Source: Clostridiaceae bacterium
GTDB lineage: Bacteria; Bacillota; Clostridia; Saccharofermentanales; DTU023
Reading direction: 5' to 3'
Assembly (NCBI GenBank): GCA_012728535.1
Contig: JAAYEX010000119.1
Location: 1 to 32,545 of the forward strand
DNA length: 32,545 nt
Shown here: positions 1-6,469 of the stretch, piece after piece
Layout of the letters: every line of letters starts with the position of its first letter
How positions within the stretch are numbered: the stretch's first letter is position 1
Notes under the pieces: model-generated
Told to the model about the DNA's origin: nothing
Databases searched by the model: none
The model's input: the letters and a program-made list of their open reading frames with translations, nothing else
Program-made: the position numbers and the translations under genes

Positions 1-95
1 AATTGAATATCTAATAGGTTTGGGATATCGAGAATCTCGTCAATCTTAGAATAAGACACTCTCTGAACACGTCCATATTGAACGGACTTTGGCAT
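1..95 (-). CDS. rpoB: RNA polymerase beta subunit, N-terminal fragment (runs off left edge)
   Basis: Only the first 31 codons lie in the window. The start is ATG at 93-95, preceded on the minus strand by GAGGTG with a 7-nt spacer. The peptide begins MPKSVQYGRVQRVSYSKI and continues into a DEILDIPNLLDIQ stretch. This matches the start of bacterial RpoB, where a short basic QYG/R segment is followed by S(Y/F)SKIDEVLE.PNLI.(I/V)Q. RpoB is the catalytic beta subunit of RNA polymerase. In most Bacillota rpoB follows rplJ-rplL. Here the upstream neighbour is the divergent murT, so rpoB seems to start its own transcript. Identity rests on a short but distinctive stretch. Confidence 0.85.
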   Translation of the reverse strand, partial: MPKSVQYGRVQRVSYSKIDEILDIPNLLDIQ

Positions 96-155
96 CAGTG
101 GTCACCTCACACGATTGTACCGGTCATCCCATAGAGAAACCGTCGCGGACCGGTC

Positions 156-183
156 TTGACGGCATCTCTCTACATGTTATAAT
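156..183 (+). promoter_or_regulatory. Strong extended -10 promoter for murT-gatD
   Basis: TTGACG (156-161), a 16-nt spacer, then a perfect TATAAT (178-183) preceded by TG at 175-176, which makes an extended -10. Transcription would start near 190 and leave a leader of about 140 nt before murT. It faces the candidate rpoB promoter at 261-289. The motif ACCGGTC occurs at 119-125 and again at 149-155, next to the -35. Confidence 0.7.
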
Positions 184-260
184 CGACCTATCACAGCGTC
201 TGTTTTCAGAGCGCTTGATTGCGCGACAAAAGCCGCACGGGTCTATTGACACATTTAATA

Positions 261-289
261 AGTTTATCCCATTACTGCGACTCCGTCAA
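261..289 (-). promoter_or_regulatory. Candidate sigma-A promoter for rpoB
   Basis: On the minus strand a TTGACG -35 (284-289) is followed by a 17-nt spacer and TAAACT (261-266). It would start a leader of about 160 nt before the rpoB ATG. The -10 is only a partial match, so this is tentative. Confidence 0.4.
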
Positions 290-328
290 TTATTTTTACA
301 AGTTTGTATAGAAAGTAGTTAATCTGCG

Positions 329-1762
329 ATGAAGAACCGTAATTTACGTTTCTTAGTAACAATTTTGATTGTTCGTATGACAACTGCTTTCATGAAACTG
401 ATCGGATTAAAGGCAACACACTTCCCGGGCCAGTTGGCTAAACGTCTCTGTCCCGACTTCCTTTCCCGCATAGAAAAACCGGAAACAATCATCGGAATTA
501 CCGGCACTAACGGCAAGACCACCATATCGAATTTAGTAGCTGATATGGCTGATCATTTTGGGCTGGATTTTGCCCATAACGCCTATGGCAGCAATATTGA
601 AGAAGGCATTATCACCACCCTGATTGAAGCCGGAACATTTTTCGGTAAACAAAGAAAGAAACTCGCCTTTCTAGAAATAGATGAGCGCCTGACCCGGGTA
701 ATCTTTCCCGATATAAGCCCCGACTATCTCATAGTGAGCAATCTTTTTCGTGAATCCTATCTCAGAAATGCCCACGCTGAATTTATTTACGGTGTTTTAA
801 GGGAAAACATACCTGCCGGGACCAAGCTGATTCTGAACGCGGATGACATGTTATCTTACAATCTGGCTGAAGGACATGAAGCTGTAAGTTTTTCTATCGC
901 CAGACTGGCCGGCGAACCGCAATTTACCAGGAATTTAATACGCGATGTTGTCCTCTGCCCCAGCTGTCATCAGCCTCTGGAGGATGAATTCATCCGCTAT
1001 CATCACATAGGTCGTGCCCACTGCAACAATTGCTCCTGGCGAAACGGTCCGGCTGATTATGAGCTGACTTTCTTAAAGAAGCAGGATGCTCCTGAAAAAG
1101 AAATCAACGCCAATGAAATGGACGTAGCCGACGAACTGGCGGTTTCATCGCTGTGCTGGCAAACCGGCCCCGGAGAAGAGCTTTTCCCTTTTGCAGGAGA
1201 AAACATGCTGGATCTATACAATTCTCTGGCAGCAATTACTCTTTACTCAGAACTGGGATACACTCCTGAATCCATTGCAGGTGCGCTGGCCGGAGTCGCT
1301 ATCGGGAAATCCCGTAAGGAAATAGTGAAAATCGGACCTCACACTGTTTATCGCATGCTGGCCAAGGGCAAAAATCCGATCGCAGTGACACGTGTTCTGG
1401 ATGCCTTGATGAAGCGTCCGGGTGATAAGTATGTTGTTCTTCTGGTAGATACCAGCGTCAAGGAAATGAGTTCTGAAGACAATGTAGCCTGGATCTTTGA
1501 TGCTGACCTTGATTTGCTGGCAGCTGACGAAGTGAAGCAGATAGTCGTAGCCGGCATGCGGTCTGAAGATATCCGCCTGGCCTTGCTTTTTGCCGGAGTA
1601 GCCGACGAAAAAATCGTCAGCTGCCGTGATAAGGAAAAAAGTGCGGACTTGCTCCGGACCGGGGAAAAAGAAGCGACAATAGCTATTCTCTACGAGCTGT
1701 ACTCAGAAAGCATCTCGCGAAAGCTTGTGAAAAAGCTGCAGCAACGATGGGATGGTAAATAA
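329..1762 (+). CDS. murT: Lipid II isoglutaminyl synthase, Mur-ligase subunit MurT (variant)
   Basis: A 477-residue protein with the Mur-ligase central ATP-binding domain (P-loop GTNGKTT at residues 59-65) and a C-terminal DUF1727-type domain. A four-cysteine zinc ribbon typical of MurT is inserted at C210, C213, C232 and C235. MurT activates the D-Glu of lipid II while its partner GatD supplies ammonia from glutamine, giving D-isoglutamine in peptidoglycan. The next gene, 3 nt downstream, is a GatD homologue. Odd: the C-terminal motif that in MurT normally reads about ND..ADG.D.SW, and holds the Asp that completes the GatD catalytic triad, is here VDTSVKEMSSEDNVAW (residues 373-388). The pair may therefore not work as a glutamine-dependent enzyme. 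The ATP-binding core looks intact. Confidence 0.85.
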   Translation: MKNRNLRFLVTILIVRMTTAFMKLIGLKATHFPGQLAKRLCPDFLSRIEKPETIIGITGTNGKTTISNLVADMADHFGLDFAHNAYGSNIEEGIITTLIEAGTFFGKQRKKLAFLEIDERLTRVIFPDISPDYLIVSNLFRESYLRNAHAEFIYGVLRENIPAGTKLILNADDMLSYNLAEGHEAVSFSIARLAGEPQFTRNLIRDVVLCPSCHQPLEDEFIRYHHIGRAHCNNCSWRNGPADYELTFLKKQDAPEKEINANEMDVADELAVSSLCWQTGPGEELFPFAGENMLDLYNSLAAITLYSELGYTPESIAGALAGVAIGKSRKEIVKIGPHTVYRMLAKGKNPIAVTRVLDALMKRPGDKYVVLLVDTSVKEMSSEDNVAWIFDADLDLLAADEVKQIVVAGMRSEDIRLALLFAGVADEKIVSCRDKEKSADLLRTGEKEATIAILYELYSESISRKLVKKLQQRWDGK

Positions 1763-1765
1763 GAC

Positions 1766-2482
1766 ATGCGTATTGAAATCATCTATCCGGAAATTGCCAA
1801 CCTTCTGGGCGAACATGGCAGCCAGCAACTGCTGCAAAGAACATTTGCAGATGAGGAAATAATCTGCACGAAATTTCCTGACCTGCCTCAATTTTTCACA
1901 AGTAAGATTGACTTCATTTATATGGGAGCGATGACTGAAAGTACCCAGGCCCTGGTTTTGGATCTCTGGAGGCCCTATGCCGGAGACTTCAGACAAAAGA
2001 TTGACAACGGACTGGTCGGCTTTTTTGCAGGTAATGCCCTGGACCTGCTGGGGAGAAATATTGTTTATGAAGAGGCGGATACGATTCAAGCCCTGGGTCT
2101 TTATCCCTTTGACACTCTCTGCAAGCGCTTCGACCGCAAGAACGAGATCGTCCGGGGTAAGTTCCATGAGTTTGAGGTCATGGGCTACCGTTCGCAGTTT
2201 ACCACTCACACAGGTGACAGTTCTGCCTTTCCCTTTATTGAAGTCATAAATGGCAGCGGTATGAATCCGGCGGTGAAAACCGAAGGTGTCGCAGACAGAA
2301 ACTTTTTTGCCACAAGTCTGAACGGGCCTTTTTTGATACTCAATCCCGAATTCACGAAATGGCTGTTCGGCCTTTTCGGCTACAGGGGAGAGCTGCCTTT
2401 TGAGGCAGATCTGCTGGCTGCTGCCGACCTGCGTCGTGAGGATCTCAGCCGCCGTTTTGATAAGAAAAAAGCTCGGAAATAA
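1766..2482 (+). CDS. gatD: GatD-like class I glutamine amidotransferase lacking catalytic Cys and His
   Basis: A 238-residue GatD homologue translated right after murT. The overall GatD plan is visible: N-terminal I.YP....L.G..G, then YMGAMTESTQ where the family has a GGGQDREQ-like motif, the nucleophile-elbow region, and a C-terminal EG....NFFATSLNGP segment. GatD normally hydrolyses glutamine and passes ammonia to MurT. The elbow, usually (I)CGGYQLLG, reads GNALDLLG (residues 89-96), so Gly89 replaces the catalytic Cys. The usual GTYLHGP reads ATSLNGP, so Asn186 replaces the catalytic His. The frame is open from end to end, so this is not a decayed pseudogene. It is probably a structural or regulatory partner of MurT, or the complex may use free ammonia. 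Function is inferred. Confidence 0.75.
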   Translation: MRIEIIYPEIANLLGEHGSQQLLQRTFADEEIICTKFPDLPQFFTSKIDFIYMGAMTESTQALVLDLWRPYAGDFRQKIDNGLVGFFAGNALDLLGRNIVYEEADTIQALGLYPFDTLCKRFDRKNEIVRGKFHEFEVMGYRSQFTTHTGDSSAFPFIEVINGSGMNPAVKTEGVADRNFFATSLNGPFLILNPEFTKWLFGLFGYRGELPFEADLLAAADLRREDLSRRFDKKKARK

Positions 2483-2500
2483 ATTTGTTTTTGCTCATGC

Positions 2501-2533
2501 AAAAGGCCGGTATCGCTCTGATCCCGGCCTTTT
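2501..2533. terminator. Bidirectional intrinsic terminator between gatD and the ppiC-like gene
   Basis: AAAAGGCCGG (2501-2510) pairs perfectly with CCGGCCTTTT (2524-2533) around a 13-nt loop. The A and T ends give a U-tract on both strands, as expected between convergent genes. Confidence 0.85.
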
Positions 2534-2563
2534 AAAACTAAATCAATAAATTCGGAGCTTTAT

Positions 2564-4213
2564 TTAATCGTCGCTTGGAGTAGTTGCAACTGCTGCGGGG
2601 TCTCCGGCAAAGAGTGACTTGAAGAATGCTTTTCTACCGACAAAACCCATACCAAAACTATGGCGTTCAAATTCAACACCATCAATCAGGCTTTGTGACA
2701 GATTATTGATCTTTTCCGTTTTGGCCAAAGCTTCTACACGATGGTCGATACTCTTAACATCACCTAAACCGACAAAATACATGATGTGGTAGCCATAATC
2801 GGTTTCAACGATTCCGGTATCTCCGGTCTTGCGTGACTCATCCAGGCTCCAGTCCTGGAAAGCTTCAACCATCATGCCGTAAGGTACATTTTCATATAAG
2901 CCGCCGTTATCAATGCTACCCGTGTCACTGGTGTATGTCTCAGCCAATTCGGCGAAAGCTTCTTCCGTTTTGGCACCGGCTTCAAATTCTGCCAGGATTT
3001 CTTCAGCTCGGGCCTTGATTTGATCGTTGGAAACAGGATCACCATCTGATCCGGTAACGGCTGAGGCGTCAACCAGGATGTGGCGTACGCTATAAACATA
3101 AACATCTTCAAAGTCGGCGCTGTGAAAAACCAGGGCGGTAACGGTTTTTGTGCTCTCTATCACTGTGGTGTCACCGGCTTCACGCTCTTCATCGGTCAGC
3201 CAGCTCTTTTGGTTGCTGGTGAGACGGCTCCCCTGCATCAGATAATCCAGATCTTCCGGCTGGTCCTTGAGTTTGTCAAGTTTGTCCTCATCAGTTTCAA
3301 ATTCAGCCATAGCTTCAGCGAAACTCATTTCGCCTTTTTCATAGAGCTCGAGTGCGGCGGCGGCGTCTTCAGATAATTCCTGCAAAGCTGCTTCCAGCTC
3401 ATCTTCAGCCAGCTCTTCCTCATCGTCAGTTGCCGGCAAGGAGAAGGTATAGGAAGAATATGAGTATATTTTGAGGTCAGCAGCATTCTCTTCCTTGTAC
3501 TCTTCAATCTCAGCTGCAGTAACCTCAGTCGTGTCTGCCAGATGCTGGTTATATTCCTGTAACATCAAAGATTGGCGCACAAACTTCATATAATGTGAAG
3601 AAGACACGCCCGGACCGAAATATGATTCCAGCAGCCTACCGACTCCGACGCCTTGACTCTGGGCACCCTGTGCCATATCCACTTCAAAATCTCTGACTGT
3701 TTTATCAATTTCTGCCAGTTTCTCGTCAGATAAGACGAAGCTGTCATCATTATTCATGGCCAAAACCATGGCATAGGTCGGAGCCATCTGTTCCAGGGTT
3801 AAGTCGATCAGATCATCCCTCAAGGTGCGGTCTCCTGATGTAGTACGTTCAAGCATTTCCTGCATCTCATCGGTAAAGGCATAACCCAGCTGTGCCTGCA
3901 TACTGATGTTACCTAACTCAACGTTCAGATCAGCAGGACTCATGGTCATGCTGGCTCCCGTAACTTCAGAGTTTCTGATCGTAATTGCTGTCAGGCTTTT
4001 TTGCAAAACACCAAAACGGGCGACCGCCCATACAGCAGCAACAAGAATCAGGGCTACGACAATGACGATGGAGGCAATACGTCCGACAATGCTCTTGGAG
4101 CTGATCTTCTTCTTTCTGCCGTCGCTGTCCTTTAGATTTGCCAGGCGCTGCTTGCGCTCAGCACGATCTATTTCAGCCTTCCATTCGCTTTGCTCATTTG
4201 TTTTCTTGGCCAT
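2564..4213 (-). CDS. Membrane-anchored parvulin-type peptidyl-prolyl isomerase (PpiC/SurA-like)
   Basis: A 549-residue protein. Residues 1-42 are charged and basic, a single membrane segment follows at about 43-66, and the rest would lie outside the cell. The parvulin domain spans about 376-482: it opens with VRHILV, contains FAELAETYTSDTGSIDNGGLY, and ends with DYGYHIMYFVG, the standard PpiC blocks. Residues about 85-360 form a helical SurA_N-like chaperone region with an acidic stretch around 262-290. Such proteins help fold exported proteins. Unlike PrsA it has no lipobox, so it is a transmembrane rather than a lipid-anchored form. The ATG at 4213 follows an AGGAAGG ribosome site. A bidirectional terminator ends the gene. 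Confidence 0.85.
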   Translation of the reverse strand: MAKKTNEQSEWKAEIDRAERKQRLANLKDSDGRKKKISSKSIVGRIASIVIVVALILVAAVWAVARFGVLQKSLTAITIRNSEVTGASMTMSPADLNVELGNISMQAQLGYAFTDEMQEMLERTTSGDRTLRDDLIDLTLEQMAPTYAMVLAMNNDDSFVLSDEKLAEIDKTVRDFEVDMAQGAQSQGVGVGRLLESYFGPGVSSSHYMKFVRQSLMLQEYNQHLADTTEVTAAEIEEYKEENAADLKIYSYSSYTFSLPATDDEEELAEDELEAALQELSEDAAAALELYEKGEMSFAEAMAEFETDEDKLDKLKDQPEDLDYLMQGSRLTSNQKSWLTDEEREAGDTTVIESTKTVTALVFHSADFEDVYVYSVRHILVDASAVTGSDGDPVSNDQIKARAEEILAEFEAGAKTEEAFAELAETYTSDTGSIDNGGLYENVPYGMMVEAFQDWSLDESRKTGDTGIVETDYGYHIMYFVGLGDVKSIDHRVEALAKTEKINNLSQSLIDGVEFERHSFGMGFVGRKAFFKSLFAGDPAAVATTPSDD

Positions 4214-4286
4214 AAAGTTACCTTCCTATATAAAAAAACTCACTCAGACACCGGTCAAAGTGACCTGCTTTTAAGCTACAAACAAG

Positions 4287-4292
4287 AGTGTA
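4287..4292 (-). promoter_or_regulatory. Possible extended -10 element for the ppiC-like gene
   Basis: On the minus strand TGG precedes TACACT, an extended -10 pattern, about 75 nt before the ATG. A clear -35 at correct spacing is not seen. The gap 4214-4325 shows no terminator for the upstream HAD gene, so read-through is also possible. Confidence 0.3.
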
Positions 4293-4325
4293 CCACAAAT
4301 GTGATAAAAATCGATCAAAACATGG

Positions 4326-4985
4326 TCAAATCAGTGACAATGATCGGGGAAGGTCCATGGCCTCTTCAATCCAGAGATCAGGCTCCAAAGCCCTCAGCTC
4401 TTCCTTGTCCATACTGGTCCAGTCGACAACCGCGCTGCGGCAACCTGCTGCATGGGCGCTTTTTACATCGTGCACACTGTCGCCGACATACAAAATCCGG
4501 GACATATCACTTATTGACATGCGTTCTGCCGCCGCCAGCAAAGGTTCCGGCCCGGGCTTATGTCCTGTGGAATCCTCCTGTGAGAGGAGAATTTCAAAAT
4601 AATCTGCTAAGCCGTGCACCCGCATACAGTCTTCCAATCCTTCACGGAAGCGCGAGGTTACAAGGCCAAGTCGGAAGTTCATCCGCTTGAGCTCTTCCAA
4701 CATGGCTACTACACCTACATATATGCCGGTATGTGTATCAGTCTTGCCTTCACACCAGATCCGATATGTGTCTACCATCTTCAGCGGATCTTCCATGCCG
4801 GGATAGGCTTCCTGCAATGGTTTACCGATTTGTGAAAGGATCATCTCCCGTGGGGGGACAGATCCGGTATATTCTTTCCAGGTATGTTCGTGTCCTGCTA
4901 CTATAAGTCCTATTGAATCAACCAGGGTGCCATCCATATCGAAGAGCACAGCTTCAACTTCAATTTTCTTCATCTTTTCCGTCAT
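4326..4985 (-). CDS. HAD-superfamily phosphatase, phosphoglycolate phosphatase/PpaX-like
   Basis: A 219-residue HAD subfamily IA hydrolase. Motif I is LFDMDGTLVDS with both catalytic Asp residues, motif II is LVTSRF, motif III is the Lys of GHKPGPEPLL, and motif IV is ILYVGDSVHD. The helical cap lies between motifs I and II. The family dephosphorylates small phosphoesters such as phosphoglycolate; the substrate here cannot be read from sequence. Of three in-frame ATGs (4997, 4985, 4973), 4985 is chosen because GGAGA lies 5 nt upstream. The start overlaps the end of the upstream CNNM gene by 26 nt, which suggests translational coupling. Confidence 0.85.
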   Translation of the reverse strand: MTEKMKKIEVEAVLFDMDGTLVDSIGLIVAGHEHTWKEYTGSVPPREMILSQIGKPLQEAYPGMEDPLKMVDTYRIWCEGKTDTHTGIYVGVVAMLEELKRMNFRLGLVTSRFREGLEDCMRVHGLADYFEILLSQEDSTGHKPGPEPLLAAAERMSISDMSRILYVGDSVHDVKSAHAAGCRSAVVDWTSMDKEELRALEPDLWIEEAMDLPRSLSLI

Positions 4986-6348
4986 TAATATCTCCATCGG
5001 TTTCTATGGTTAAACGCAGCTGTTCGATACGATTGTCAGCCACGGATAATACCGTAAATCTCAAATTCTTGTAGACTACGTCTACCTTTTCATCCTCTTC
5101 CGGAATACGGTCCAGAAGGTCGATAACAAATCCTGAAACAGTATCATAAGCGTCATCCGGAAGTTCCAGTCCGAGTTCTTCCGACAAAGTCTCCAGAGGG
5201 CAGGAGCCGGAAATGAGCCAACTGTTGTTGCTTTGTTCCTGCAAGAGCCGCTCTTCTTCATCGTACTCGTCTTCTATATCGCCGAGAATCTCTTCGATCA
5301 GGTCTTCCATGGTGACTATTCCTGCGGTACCGCCATACTCATCAATTACTATGGCCAGCTGGACGTGTTGTCCCTGCATCTCAAAAAATAAGTCCCGGAC
5401 TACCCGTGTTTCAGGAGTGAATATCGGCTGCCTCATTTCAGCTGCCAGTGAAAAGTCACGCTTGAGCTCTTCGTCGCCCAATAAAGGCAATAAATCTTTC
5501 ACATGCAGGACACCGACAATCTTGTCGATAGTATCCTCATAAATCGGAACCCGGGTATATTTTTCTTCCTTAATCACCTCCAGAGTTTCCTCAAAGGAAG
5601 CGTCCAGCGGCAGGGCCACAATATCTGTCCGGTGTGTCATAACGTCGACTGCGCAGATATCATCAAAACGGAAGATATTACGGATCAGTTCATGATCCTT
5701 TGCTTCTTCATCCCATGAGCTTTCATCTGAATCGAGCATCTTGAAATACTCTTCAACCTGCATTATTGCATTATCATCTTCCGATTTTCCGGTAAAAAGT
5801 CTTGATAAAAACTCAACCAGTAGGTTGATCAGACGTTCCAGCGGACGCAGGACAAGCAGTAAAGGCTTGAAAAAGATCAGGCTGAATCGCAGAAAACCGA
5901 TTCTTGCCTTAGAATCATTGTCGCTTCGCCGCACCAGACGGGCCGGCAAATTTTCGCCCAGAAGAGCATAGAGGAAGAAGGCGACAAGGCTGTAGCCGAT
6001 GTAAATAAGAGCATACAGCCAGCCCTCCAAAGCTGAAGGCATCAGGAATAGCGGTGCAAAAAAGCCCATTGTCCATACAAAATATAAAAAGACAAACAAT
6101 ATTCGCAGAAGATGCAGCTCGCGCAGTAAAATCTCCATTGAGTCGTTCCTGCAAATTTTCTGCAAAGATTTGGGCAAGTCGGTTTCCTGATCGGAAGACT
6201 GTCTGAAAGCTGAGCTGCGGTTGAACTCGAGCAAGGCCATATCATACGCCTTTGATATGGCACTCATGAGCAATAATAAGATGGTCAGAAGTGATGCACC
6301 TAAGCTGTTGAAGCTACTCAAGACCGCGCTCGCAGGGTGAGGGTCCAT
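4960..6348 (-). CDS. CNNM/CorC (HlyC/CorC) family membrane protein with CBS pair
   Basis: A 462-residue protein in the usual order for the family: an N-terminal membrane domain with hydrophobic segments at about 12-33, 76-100, 106-130 and a hydrophobic stretch near 152-172; a CBS pair at about 225-360 (MTHRTDIVALP, YTRVPIYEDTIDKIVGVLHVKDLL, then IDEYGGTAGIVTMEDLIEEI); and a CorC_HlyC transporter-associated domain at about 375-450. Relatives are linked to Mg2+/Co2+ export or resistance. Odd: the first helix lacks the usual SGSE.A motif (here ISKAYDMAL) and the GE..PK motif is GENLPARL, so the ion-coordinating part of the membrane domain looks divergent. A GGGAG ribosome site precedes ATG 6348. 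It is co-transcribed with the downstream HAD gene. Confidence 0.85.
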   Translation of the reverse strand: MDPHPASAVLSSFNSLGASLLTILLLLMSAISKAYDMALLEFNRSSAFRQSSDQETDLPKSLQKICRNDSMEILLRELHLLRILFVFLYFVWTMGFFAPLFLMPSALEGWLYALIYIGYSLVAFFLYALLGENLPARLVRRSDNDSKARIGFLRFSLIFFKPLLLVLRPLERLINLLVEFLSRLFTGKSEDDNAIMQVEEYFKMLDSDESSWDEEAKDHELIRNIFRFDDICAVDVMTHRTDIVALPLDASFEETLEVIKEEKYTRVPIYEDTIDKIVGVLHVKDLLPLLGDEELKRDFSLAAEMRQPIFTPETRVVRDLFFEMQGQHVQLAIVIDEYGGTAGIVTMEDLIEEILGDIEDEYDEEERLLQEQSNNSWLISGSCPLETLSEELGLELPDDAYDTVSGFVIDLLDRIPEEDEKVDVVYKNLRFTVLSVADNRIEQLRLTIETDGDINDGKDEEN

Positions 6349-6395
6349 TATCGTTTTCTCCCGGGTGTAGGTAGAGCTCAGAGCTCAATACTGTA

Positions 6396-6430
6396 AGGAG
6401 CGCGGACCGGACCTGCCGGTATGCGCTCCT
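6396..6430 (-). terminator. Strong two-part hairpin between the EF-G-like gene and the CNNM gene
   Basis: AGGAGCGC (6396-6403) pairs with GCGCTCCT (6423-6430). Inside it ACCGG (6406-6410) pairs with CCGGT (6416-6420) around a 5-nt loop. No U-tract follows on either strand, so it may be a weak terminator or an mRNA-stabilising element at the 3' end of the upstream gene. Confidence 0.45.
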
Positions 6431-6469
6431 CTTGAGTATAGCAAAATAAGCAATATTAATTACTCGGTT

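Noticed and set aside
89..322. Open frame of 77 codons on the plus strand upstream of murT
   Set aside because: It starts inside rpoB on the opposite strand, has no ribosome site or recognisable family, and the murT promoter lies within it.
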